Shown here in pieces: positions 36,321-47,545 of a stretch of 64,000 nucleotides of DNA. Every line of letters starts with the position of its first letter. Positions within the stretch are counted from its first letter, which is position 1. The stretch covers positions 16,300,001 to 16,364,000 of the forward strand of contig CM040090.1 of NCBI GenBank assembly GCA_022496805.1. Direction: 5' to 3'. A model generated the notes under the pieces. It saw only the letters and a list, made by a program, of their open reading frames with translations. It made no database searches and was not told where the DNA came from. This DNA is from Pohlia nutans. Lineage: Eukaryota > Streptophyta > Bryopsida > Bryales > Mniaceae. A program made the position numbers and the translations under genes.

Positions 36321-37639
36321 TTCGATGTTGTTTTGAAGGAAGAAGTTAGTTACGCAACCTTATGTGCTTTTTGGCACACAAAAGATGAAATAAAAAAAAG
36401 GAAAATAAGAAAAAAATATTAATATCTCCTCCCATACACTTTGGCAACGGTGTTATAGTGTCTTAATCTATTTATAATCTGAAATAGTTTGTAAATAATC
36501 AATCTTGCAATTCTAAAAATAAATGAAATTCAAATTTTTCTTATGAAAATTTGAAAAGTTTGTGTTTTATTGCAATATACTACAAGTTTCAACAAAGAAA
36601 GAAACCAATATTTTTTTGTCAATTTTTTTGAGAAGTTTTTTCTTAGCACAATTAGGTCCCGAAATGATTGCACTTGGGCAAGTGCAAAAATAGGAAATTT
36701 CATGTTATGTAGGCATAATATGCTACATAGACCAAATATGCCAAGTAGATCATGTCTGGAAAACAATTTGCACTTATTTACAAATGATAAATGGTTTTGT
36801 ATGAATGATTAGTTTTGTGATGTCGGCACATACTTTTGTAGTTTTGTTGAATTGATATTGACTTTTGTTAAGTTAGCATCAATTTTTTCCAATTTCTAAT
36901 AAAATATTATTGAGTCAACATTGACTTTGATTCCAAGGTTGGTATAAGCATAAGTTGAACATTGTTTAGGAGTTGCTAACACAAACTACACCAAGGAGTT
37001 TCAATTTTTTTCTTGAATTTAATCAATGTCTTTAATTTAGAAATTCAAAATTTTTAATTTTTCTTTGATTTTTCAAAGATACTATTGTATTAAAATATCA
37101 ATAAGCCAATGAAACTTATTGTGGACTATCCAAAATAGAAGATTTGCAATAAAATGTTGAAATAATGATGGTATATGAGTTTATATCATACAACCTTACA
37201 ATAGTACATTTAATTCAAACTAGGGTAACTAGTTTGAAACTTTTGAATTTTTAAATAACCACATTTTCCCTATACATTGGTTTTGTAACATAGACATTGA
37301 ATTCTTTTCGGTTGCTTTATGGCAGGTAGAAATTAAAATATTTTATAATACCAAAATTTAAAATGTTTTATATTACCAAAATTTAAAAGAAGTATATTTT
37401 TATCTTAATTTAAAGTCATAACTCCTGCTTAGTCTCATGAAATTATCGTATAGGACAAATAATGACCAAACATGCATCACTAACATGGAGTAAAAACCTT
37501 GGTGCAAGTATGGAATCATTTATACGAGAATACCGCGTAAGGATGTTGCTTACTCTTAGTTGACCAAATGATGAGTATAAGGTGCCCCAAAATGAACGAA
37601 AATCTCCTAGCAAGACCTTTACACTTATCTGATTAAATC
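36321..37639. other. Non-coding AT-rich stretch
   Basis: No gene recognised; short open frames only. Confidence 0.5.
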
Positions 37640-38792
37640 ATATCTTATTTGCTTGTGTGACAACAATGGTGGTCAAGGGTGAGTTGAATAAACACTTAAT
37701 TCATGCTTGCCTCAAAAAGAGGACCGGAGTTTTTACTATTATTACTATGCCTAGCGGATAAATTGCTCATAGGTGCCTTATAGGTAGGTTGTTTTAATGT
37801 CAGTATTCATTTTTTTAATTTATTTTTCATCCATTTAATAATGACAACGTATTTGAAAACCTTTCAAGAATGTTTTAAAAAGAAAATGTTTAAATAGTTT
37901 TCACAACTATAGAAAGTATTAAATAACCACAAAATAACAACCAAATAAAGCAATGAAGAGTTGGTTGTTATTTTGTGATTATTAATACTTTTATATGGTT
38001 GTGAAATAAAATAAAATAAAGTTTGAAAAGTTTTGAACGGTCACTATCTAGCTTGGAAAGAAGACTACATTATCAAACTTGGAGAACAAGTTAGGTTTAG
38101 AAGAGGTATCTTGATTTGGGTATAAAGAGGTCATTTCTTTCTTCACTTTGTAATGTCCTGTCATCTCCAATTGGTCTTGGCCTTGTTCTTTTTACGCCTT
38201 TCTTAGCGCTTGTTGTTTCAAGGTTTTCAGGTTACTAGTTTCAAGGTTGTAGACTACTTGGTCTTGGTGTGCGTATAAAGTGCTTCTCTTTGCACGCTTC
38301 TATGTTGTTTGTTCTTCATAGTTGTGGTTTTAGATGATTGCTCCTCGCATGTTTATACGATGCTTGTTCTTCATACGCCTTGAGGATGTTTGCTTTTTGC
38401 ACTACTAGAAAATTCACCGTCCAAATCAACAGAAAAGTGTTGAGGGTTTCTGTTGAATCGGTCGCGTTGAGCGGGTCATTATTCAACAGAAATCTGTTGA
38501 AGTTTTCTGTTGATCTGGTCACTTGAAAATAAGAAAAATTAATTAATTAATTATTTTTAAAATTAAAAAAGAAAAAAACATTTTCTTACTGCCCAAAATT
38601 TTCGGGCAAGAAAATGTTTTTAGCTGCCCGGATTTTTAGGGCAGCCCAATTTCAACAACTCCGTTGACAATCGGGTTTGAACTCGTGACCTTACATTTAA
38701 CACTCATCACTCTAACCAATCCATCGCACTAAGAATTTGATGAACATAGAACTATTTTTTTCTTACATAAACACTTACAATTCGATGTTTTG

Positions 38793-39146
38793 GAATTCAG
38801 CAGACTTTGGAGGCCATTTTGACATAGTAAATTAACTTTTTTCAAAAACCTTTGGACTAAGAAAAGTTGGGAAATCAAGTTAAGTTTCATCTCCAAATAT
38901 CTGTTTGTGATTTGAAGCCTCGAGTCAAAAGTTATAGAAAACAATCAGAGAGGGTGTTTGAAAATATCAATGAAAATATTCCTTGCTACCCCACTCTGAA
39001 TTTTGTCTAAAACTTTTGAATGGAGGCTCAAAATCACAAACGGATTTTTGGAGATGAAACTTAACTTGATTTCCCAACTTTTCTTGGTTCAAAGATTTTT
39101 GAAAAAAGTTGTTTTACTATGACAAAATGGCCTACAAAGTTTGCGT
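38793..39146. repeat. Long foldback, ~155-bp arms and ~45-bp loop
   Basis: Left-arm blocks GGCCATTTTGACATAGTAAA and GTTGGGAAATCAAGTTAAGT recur as their complements in the right arm; the arms look more than 80% identical. A transcript would form a long hairpin. Confidence 0.82.
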
Positions 39147-39177
39147 TTTAAAAAAAATAAAATTGTGAATGATTAAG

Positions 39178-39732
39178 TTAATCCTTAAATGACAGAGGGG
39201 GTAAAGGAAAAACCTAGATGTGTTACAGGATGTTACTTTTGCAACTTTGATGAAGTTTGGTCCAAAAGAGAAAATGAAAAGCATGATGTTTAGTAATTAT
39301 CTATATGGTCAAACTTCCAAAAAGAATTTTAAATACTCATTTTAATGAATTTAGATTCATTTACCATTTGACATTCACCAAAATTACGTACTAATTCTAC
39401 ATTTAGAATATGGAATTTGGTATGATTAATTAAAACTAAACATTTTATTCTAAAATTTTAAAAGCAAAAGTTTCAAAGGAGAGAACATCATTAGTTTTCC
39501 AAAGTAGTAAGTTTTATAACACTAAGACAATATTGAGGTCTATGTCGTTGAAAAATTCCTTACTAAACCTCAATATTGCAAATGAAATGTATCAAACAAC
39601 ACTAGAACATGATCTCTCCTCCCCCCAAGTTCGACAAGATATTAAAATGTGAAAATATCATTTCCTAACCATGGGCAGTCACTGCTATTTGGGTGCGACC
39701 AAAATATGGTCGATTGGTCACTTAGGGGTTAA
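39178..39732. mobile_element. piggyBac-like MITE nested in the CACTA-type element
   Basis: TTAA-bounded; left TTAATCCTTAAATGAC and right (inward) TTAACCCCTAAGTGACC agree over about 16 bases with few changes. 555 bp, non-coding. Confidence 0.7.
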
Positions 39733-41210
39733 TGAGTTCAATTGATTGAATGTTTCAAAAAACCGGATTACTGTGTAGAAACAAAAAGAAGATTCCAAGT
39801 TTCTAGCACAGAGAGATTCAGAGAAGAAAGAAAGAAAAAGGTTCACAGATGACTGACTGTTGTCCCATTCAAGTAAGTTTATTTATTGGGGCGTCCATGT
39901 GATTGTTTCAGATGGAGCTAAAAGTTAGTCAGCAGCCGAAGTGTGTTGAGATTCACCCTCAATAGCTTTAATTTAGGGAATATAAAGCTGCTTGTCTTCT
40001 GTTGTTGTTTGTCAGGGATGATGAAAGTCTGCAAAATTGCAGTTGTATAATCCAATTACATAAAACACCCATTCTAGTACTAAATGATTACAAAACTCTC
40101 ATATAAAGTGCAAAAGATTCAAAAGGTTCAAGAATATTCAAAATATTTTAGAATATTCCAATAGATTCTATAATATTTTGATAGATTCCAGATTATTCTA
40201 AAAGATTCCCAAAAGATTCACAAAAAGATTCCAAAAAAGACTAAAATTTTGTTGATTTGGTCATTGCACTATTTGAATCAACAGAAAAGTAAGCAGTAAA
40301 CTATTGACTTTTACAAAAAAATTACAAATCAGTGAAATCGGTCATTGTAGTACCCCGAACAACATAAATCTGTTGAATTTCTGTTGATTTGGTCATGATT
40401 TTCTAGTACCTTAAGGTACCTCTGAAGAAGGGCGCCACGGTCAACAGCAATCACGTCGGTTCTGCTCACTCCTTCACAGAAAAGTGTTGAACGAGTCAAT
40501 TAGTGACCGCCGGTACCCTCCTTAACAGAAATCTGCTGAAAATCTGCTAAAGTGGTCACAGTTTTCTAGTAGTGTTGCCGGGCTTTGGGACGCGTGTTGT
40601 TTGCAAGCTTTTAGGATTCTTGCTCTTTGTACGCTCCCAAGCTGCTTACTTTTCACAATGTACTTAGTAATCTTGCTCTTTGCATATTTCTACGATGTTT
40701 GTCCGTTGTTTGCCTTTGGAATGCTTGTTTTGTGCAAGCATTAAGTATACTTTTTCTTTGCAAACTTTGAGGATACTTGCTTTTTTGGTAAAATTTTAGG
40801 ATGCTTGCTTTTTGCATGCTTTTCACATACCTCTAGGATGAAATTTCTTCACATGCCTTTTAAAAAAAATCTCTTTATATCTTCTACATTGCTTGGGTTT
40901 GTAGGCTTATAGAACGCTTGGCCTTTTTACACCTCTAGGTTGCTTGTTCATAGCATGCCTTTTAGAAATTGTTTTGTTCACGTCTTTATTGTTCTCAGCA
41001 TGGCTTTGGAATGTTGGTTTGATCATTCTTTTAGAATGTTTGTTCTACACACGCCTTTAAGATGTTCTTCTTTACTTGCCTTTACAATGTTTGGTTTCTT
41101 AGATCTTAGTCTTTGCACGCCTTTAGATGCCTTTCCCTCTACATATCTATGCTAATGCTACATACTTTTTCTTTTGTTTTGAAGGTTTGAAATTCTTTCA
41201 TTGCGTCTAT

Positions 41211-41393
41211 TCCTACTAGAAATTCCAATATTTTTGTTGTTTCGATTCCGTTGATATGTTTCACTTTTACTGTATGTTGATTTGAACAACAATCTATTCA
41301 TTTGCACAAAAACTCTACCAAATCAACAAAAAAGTGAATCAGATCAACGGAATTGAAATAACAGAACAAATGAATTTTCTAATAGTGATACAA
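41211..41393. mobile_element. Decayed CACTA-type MITE
   Basis: Starts CTACTAGAAATTCCAA, ends TTTTCTAATAGTG, with TTGATTTG and ATCAACA motifs as in 3577-3753. Confidence 0.6.
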
Positions 41394-42772
41394 TTACATT
41401 CCTTTCTCGAGATTGTAATTTGATTTTAGAATTGAGGAAATAATTCAAGTAGAGTCATTTTTGGAATTTACAATGCGTTGAAATGTTTTTTGTGTTTCCA
41501 ATGATTGTTGTTCTTTTCAACACTTCTTGATGAAACTTTTGTTTGAATTTGGGGATTTCTGGTAATAAAAGAATTATTATTTATTCTATTCCTAACTTGA
41601 TATAATCTTTATGTATTATGGACTATGAAATGTGTACACACTTTAATAGTTTGAATTTCCAAGCAAGATGTGTTGGTTACTACGTAACACTTGTTTGTAA
41701 AGTAGGATTAATTCATAAGAAGCAATAGAAGATTGTCAGATTGTGGTTCTTGAATTCTTGTCTTTGTTGTGTAATGTGAAATTTCAAATAAATGGACTAT
41801 TGATATGCGTAGGTCTTCATTAAATAACTACGATGGTTTGATATCCAACTAATGATTATGATTATTGGACATGATATAGGAGAAAATATATTTAAAAGCG
41901 GGCGAGTCAAACATAAAAATCAGAAAGCAAAAGATTGAGATGGAACATCTAGGTTTGGCCTTTACTATTTCTAGAGCTTGATGTTATGGTTTATGTAATT
42001 AAATTACCATAGTGTAAACTTAGAATTAGTGAAGTTAAATTAGAATGTTTTCAACTTCACTCAATTAATATGAATAAATCCATAATTCTTTGACAAGAGT
42101 TCATGATAATTAGTTTCAATTTCAATTTTAAAAACGAAAAGTTTATTAATATTTAATAACCATTTGACATCAATTTTTTAATCTCTTCACATTTCAATAT
42201 TCCACAACAGCTCTTTCAACTAAATTCTATATCCAATACGTTGATTGTCAATCACCAAACAATCTCATAACTAATGTACAATTATATATACGCTTCTCCT
42301 TTGTGTTTTAATTATAAGTGATTGTTTTCCTATAAATTTGTAAACCTATTGAAATTTTTAAGTATTCTTTTTTTAGGTTCAAGTTACAATTTTCAGTTTT
42401 CTTAAAACTCTTCTTCAATGAATTATATTTCAAATGATCAAATTCACATATATATTATTCAATTGTTAACGTCCTTGCTCTAGTATAGAGACCGATGTAT
42501 TAATGAGTAGTTTCTATGGAAATAGAATCATTATATTAAAATGAAATGTGACGACTAAAAAACAAAGAAGGGCACAAAGAAGATTAAGGAAATAAACAAC
42601 AACCTTGATATTCAAAGAAGACTAGAGGCAAAGGTGTTGTAAAATTCTTTGTTTCTCTCCTTATTTGCTTCCTATACAAAACAAAGTCTGCGTTCCTCTG
42701 GAATAATTTCTCACACCTCTCTATAATACAAGTCATTACTACTTAGAGATAAAATTGACTATACAAGATATG
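41394..42772. other. Non-coding AT-rich stretch
   Basis: No gene recognised upstream of the ZF-HD exon; any first exon of that gene would have to lie here but I cannot identify it. Confidence 0.45.
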
Positions 42773-42802
42773 GGTTTTAGGGTTTAGGGTTTAGGGTTTA
42801 GA
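42773..42802 (+). repeat. Interstitial telomere-type repeat (TTTAGGG, about four copies)
   Basis: Consecutive TTTAGGG units with an imperfect unit at each edge, matching the plant telomere unit. It lies about 90 bp upstream of the ZF-HD exon; in plants such telo-box runs also occur near promoters. Confidence 0.85.
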
Positions 42803-42889
42803 GTCAAGATTGTTAGGCTTATAACAATTGTCGATAGTGTTAAATCTATTTAACATTAACATACATATTATATGTCTTCTAAATTGCAG

Positions 42890-43410
42890 GACATGTTGAG
42901 AGTGGTGATCAAGGTGACCATCACCAACCTAACGAGCTTTCTAACAAGCCGTTGTCGCCACTTCGTCTAGTCCCCAATTCATTTACTTTGTGGTCAAATT
43001 CGCCGAAGAGTTTGTGGCCGCTGCTTAAGGAACTTAACGAATTTGACGAGCCTGAAGAACTTGAGGAATGTGTTGAACTAGAAACTCTAAGCGGCACAAA
43101 GCAGAAGCTCTCTGTGAACAAGCCGACCGACATTGAAGAGTCTATGGAGCAATTTGGTTTGAAAAGTGATCAACAAATTGCCGTAGCGCCAGAAGCACAT
43201 GTACACATGACAAAGCGGTTGCATGCGACAAATGAGACTGCCTCGGTATTATATCTCGAGTGTATTAAGAATCACGCAGTCAACAATGTTGTGAGTAGAC
43301 GTGTTGTCCTTGACGGGTGCTAAGAATTCAGGCCCGCCATTAAAGACGACATGGCATGCGCGGTCTGCCGCTGCCACCGCAACTTCCATCGCATTCAAAT
43401 CCTAGACTAA
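42890..43410 (+). pseudogene. ZF-HD / MIF-type zinc-finger gene with a nonsense codon
   Basis: An open exon follows an acceptor (AAATTGCAG) at 42889. After about 120 residues of unrecognised acidic sequence it encodes YLECIKNHA...VVLDGC, then TAA at 43321-43323, then in the same frame EFRP...MACAVCRCHRNFHR and a stop at 43408-43410. These are the two halves of the ZF-HD dimerisation domain, whose Cys and His ligands (C..NHA, DGC, CxxCxCH, FH) are all kept. The family comprises plant zinc-finger homeodomain factors and the mini zinc finger proteins lacking a homeodomain; no homeodomain follows here, so it is MIF-like or truncated. The stop replaces the usual Gly after DGC. I see no clear start codon or promoter. 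Confidence 0.72.
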
Positions 43411-43425
43411 ATCCATGTCCCTTTT

Positions 43426-43535
43426 TCAAGGGTACACACTTAGTAATCGTAACCAAGTAATTGAATGGCCAAGGATCAAGTAATAAAGTAAACATGGATG
43501 ATTTGTTGTATAATTTTTTAATTTTTGTTGTCGTG
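43426..43535. repeat. Dispersed repeat, partner of 19600-19715
   Basis: Shares ATAACCAAGTAAT-like and TGGATGATTTGTTGTATAA blocks with 19.6 kb. Confidence 0.6.
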
Positions 43536-43560
43536 TTTAATTTTTGCCAAGTCATTTAGA

Positions 43561-44965
43561 GCATCATAGAGTGCATCGAGAGCTTGTCAGACATTGGAAA
43601 AGAGAGACAAGGAGGTTCCCTTAGTTTGAAGGCATCCGGATTGCTCTGGCACTAATGCTTTCACTCCTATTCTTTTCATGTTTACAAAAATAGCATTAAT
43701 TAGAAACGACACTTCATTTATCCCCTAATTGATTAATATTGTCCACAAAGCGATTTGAAGACATGTATCATTCTCTCTTTTCTAGAATGACTAAACTAAC
43801 TTTGACTTTTTCTAGTAGCTCTGAATGTTTTAGTGATATGCTTAAATTAGAGATGGTTTAGAAAATGGCATTGATGACTACAGATTTCACTTGTGGATTA
43901 CCTACGCTTATAGGGTTTGCAAATGAGCCGGCTAGTCGGTGGGCCGCAAACCGTCATTTGACAGTTCTAAGGTAGGATTTACTATTTTTCTAATATTATG
44001 TATGATGCAACTTATTCTTTCATATCCTTGGATGGTCTTCACATGACAGTTCCATTTGCTCCTCAAAGATCAATTATATGAAGTAATTTAGCCTTTTATG
44101 TTTTTTCAAATTCATGGCCTTTGATGTGTTTTCAATTTGATGGCCTTTTGTGTGTGGAGAGAAGGAAAGCGCTAATTTAAAGAGTTAAAATTCATAGTTA
44201 TAATCATGGTATTGAATTATTTATTTAACAGTCATTAATACCATGTATACAATTGATATTTTGTCACTAGTGGTGCGGAACAAAGTGCAACCTTATCTAG
44301 TCTACTTTTAATATGTGGTGGAATAGCCACTGCAATATTAGCAACTTGAAGAGTAAAATGAAGTTGGCACAAGCTGTCCACATGATCACCCGCTATAGCT
44401 TTTATAATATTAAAAATAATTATAATTATTCCTTTATAATATTTTTGATAACAAGAGAAGGACAATTGAAACGCACCAAAGAATGCGGACTTTGAATATT
44501 GCATGCAAAGGATGAGGCTTAGGATCAAAGTTTTATTACTAAATGTATCACAACAATAGATATTTTTAATAGGTGTAACACATTTTTCACTTGAAACAAT
44601 CATTTTGGAACAAATTTACCATTTTGAATGGGACAATACGGCATGTCAAAGTGCGAGTATTTGTTCCAACTTTTGTGCTCAATTATGCTTTGAGCCTTTT
44701 GCAAGAGCTTTGGAATAATGACATGGTTCTTACCTTGCCTTCCTCGACATTGGAAAAACCCAGAAATTTCAATTCGTGAGAATTTTGATAAAAATCTTAC
44801 TATTGTGAGTGTGGATTACACATGCCAAAAGTTAGGAACCATATCTCACAAGCTCGCATTCAAACATCCCTAATTAATTAAGATAACTTTGACACTTAAT
44901 ATTGTTTGCATAGAGTAACCCTAACACCTCGTCCTTGTTCATCTCTTTCACTGGCACCGTCACTA
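43561..44965 (-). pseudogene. Second, highly decayed copy of the FAD monooxygenase 5' region
   Basis: 43568-43755 matches exon 2 and the following intron of the 29-kb gene (CCTCCGGATTGCTC-like and AATGCTTTCACTCC blocks). 44745-44965 matches the intron and start of exon 1 (AGGAACCAT, ACTTTGACACTT, TTTGCAT and TCTTTCACTGGCACCGT). The intron is expanded, no reading frame survives, and exons 3-4 are absent. Confidence 0.7.
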
Positions 44966-45179
44966 CAAGTAGAGGCATCGTTTCTTACTCTAAAGGATCA
45001 TGTTCATTGTCGCCTTTCATTGTACATACTTGTCCTCCGTGACAAATCGCACTCATTCATTCCATCCAAAAGTATACGCCACATAAGTATATTGTCCTCT
45101 CTAAATTTGCCAACTTACACGCCAAAATGAATGAAAAAATATTGTTAAGCCTCCACATCTATTTGATTTAATATTTTTT

Positions 45180-45887
45180 ATTTGTATATATGTGATCACT
45201 ATGGTGATCAAGGGTGGGTGGAACAGACACATTATTCATGTTGGCTTCGAAAGAGGATTAGAGATTTTAGTATTATCACTATCATGGCAAATGGTTCAAC
45301 TACTTGGTCATACTTGCCTCATATGTAGATCATTTCAATGTTAGTGTTTAATTAAAGATTTTTCTTCAACATTTCATTTTTCTAAAGTAATTACAACTTA
45401 TTTGAAAACCTTTTGAGCGTGCTTTTGAGATCAAATGTCTGAAAAAGAAAATGTTTAGAAAGTTTTCAACAAGTATGGAAAGTATTAAAGTATCACAAAA
45501 TAACAACCATATAGAGTGATGAAGTGCATGACAATGGAATAAAACAAAATTTGGATTTTTTTGAATAGTCACTATCTAGCTTGGAAAGAAACTACACTAA
45601 AGGTTTGGATAACAAATTAGGTTTATTGAAGAGGCATCTTGATTTAGTTATAATGAGGTCATTTATTTCTTCACATTATAACGTCCCATCATCCCTAATA
45701 AGTCTTTGCCTTGTTCTTTGTACGCCTTTACTTATTTCTAAGTGCTTTTTGTTTCTAATTCTTGTACTTGTTCAAGATTTCAAGGTTTAGAGGTTACTAG
45801 TTTCAAGGTTAGTACCTCACTTTTTCAGCCCTTCAATGTATATTTTTTGAAATTTAAAGCTAACATGTAATTTCTTTAGGCAAAATT

Positions 45888-45925
<38 letters not shown>

Positions 45926-46622
45926 ACAATGTTTATGCCAAATAGACTTGTAGATTGACTGTTTGGTTTTGGTGTGCTTTTCGGGTGCTACCCTTTGGAC
46001 ACTTCTATGTTGTTTCTTGTCCATAGTCATGCTTTTAGATGATTGATCTTTGCATATTTCTAAATTTTTTGTTCTTCACACACATTTAGGATGTTTGGCT
46101 TTTGGTAGGCTTTGGGATGCTTGTTGTTTGCAAGCTTTTAGGATTCTTGTTCTGTGTACGTTTCTAAATTGTTTGTATTTTACAATGTTCTTAGTAATCT
46201 TGATCACTTGCATATTTTTATGATGCTTGTCCTTTGTTTCTATTTGAAATGTTTGTTTTGTTTGAGCTATAAATTATTTTTTTGCAAGCTTTAAGGATGC
46301 TTTTTTTTTCAACTTTAAGAATGCTTGCTTGATTTATACCTTTCACATACCTCTAGGATGATACCATTTCACATGTCCTTTTTAAAATTAATTTCGCTTT
46401 AGGTGCTTCTACAATGCTTGGGTTTGTAGGTTTATAGAATGTTTGGCATGTTTTACACCTCTAGGTTGCTTGTCTATAGCATGCCTTTGTTGTAGCATGC
46501 CTTTGGGAGATTGTTTTGTTCACATCTCTAGGATTTTTGTTCTTAGCATGGCTTTGGGATGTTGATGTGTTCATTCCTTTAGAATGTTTGTTCTAAGCAC
46601 ACTTTTAAGATGTTTCCTTCTT
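45180..46622. repeat. Segment C, copy 2 (unfilled CACTA site)
   Basis: Follows 37640-41075 in order without the 2.2-kb insert; the unfilled site is the single TTG at 46102-46104. An (AT)n run at 45891-45923 is private to this copy. Similarity stops at about 46623, where CACTACAACGG begins. Confidence 0.75.
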
Positions 46623-47545
46623 CACTACAACGGTCAAAGCCTGCAATTAATTGTAGGCTTCCTTCCTCTCGGCACGGGCTATCTTTGGACGGCAGAATTA
46701 GAAAAAAACGCCTGGCATGTCACCATGAGCCCAAATCTTCTGCCATATTCCCTCCAGAGTTCTGCTTCTATGAACTTCCCGAGAAGACACACAATCAGAT
46801 AGCACTGACGTATATTGAAAACCTCAGATGAAGGAAGTTGTAGTATTGAAGAAGAAGATGACAGCTCCGTGGAACAAGATAGTACACACTCCAATGATAC
46901 AAACGTACATTGTTTTAGAGACTTGAGGCGCATATAGTCATTTCACCGGGATAGGGCTACATGTCGGTGATTCATAGTAAAGCATAGAGCAGACATTAAT
47001 GAGTCATAAGTTGACAATGGTATTCTACATATTTACTAAGTACAATTCATATCATATGAATGTTATATAGACTACTTCTGTGTAATTGCGCATAAGGGGG
47101 GGTGTATGGAAGGAGTGCAAGAATATGAACTTGGGTTGGTGGATAAGTTTTTCATTTACTTTTGCATTAGTAGAGATGCCTCAGGAATATCACTGATGTG
47201 TTACTTCTTCACTATTGGTTCTGTCTACTCATGTAGTGAATGATTTCCATACGAAATAGTTTGGTACATCATGACTGCATAATTTAAATGAAATTAAAGT
47301 GACAATAGACATAGAAATAGCGACTCCCAGTTCCAAACGTCGTGCATACCACCAATATTATTCAATCAATTCTTATATAAAACAAGGAAGGGAGCAAACA
47401 AAAAATTTCCTAAAATGACTTAGTGAAGTGATTTATGTGACACTCTGGAGTTATATAACACTCTGGAGTCATCGTCATGACGCCCTCTAGTCATGCACAG
47501 TGACTCTGTAGTCTTGAATGACTCTCTACTGTATTTTTCCGTAGG

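Larger units (their letters stand above)
38400..40574. mobile_element. CACTA-type non-autonomous element, 2.2 kb, TTG target duplication
   Basis: Starts CACTACTAGAAAATTCACCG, ends TTTTCTAGTAGTG, and is flanked on both sides by TTG. The paralogous segment at 46.1 kb has a single TTG and no insert, which defines the borders independently. Subterminal regions repeat CAACAGAAA/TTCTGTTGA motifs. There is no coding content; it contains a foldback (38793-39146) and a piggyBac-like MITE (39178-39732). Confidence 0.88.
37640..41075. repeat. Segment C, copy 1 (partner 45180-46622)
   Basis: Non-coding sequence rich in TTGTTCTTT / GCACGCCTTTAGG phrases, matched in order by 45180-46622. Copy 1 is longer because a CACTA-type element (38400-40574) sits in it. 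A 28-bp stem hairpin (37915-37989, AACCACAAAATAACAACC and its complement) is present here while copy 2 has only the left arm. Confidence 0.75.

Noticed and set aside
44951..44965. CACTACAAG as a CACTA left end
   Set aside because: Falls within the sequence aligned to the monooxygenase exon 1 and has no partner end with matching flanks.
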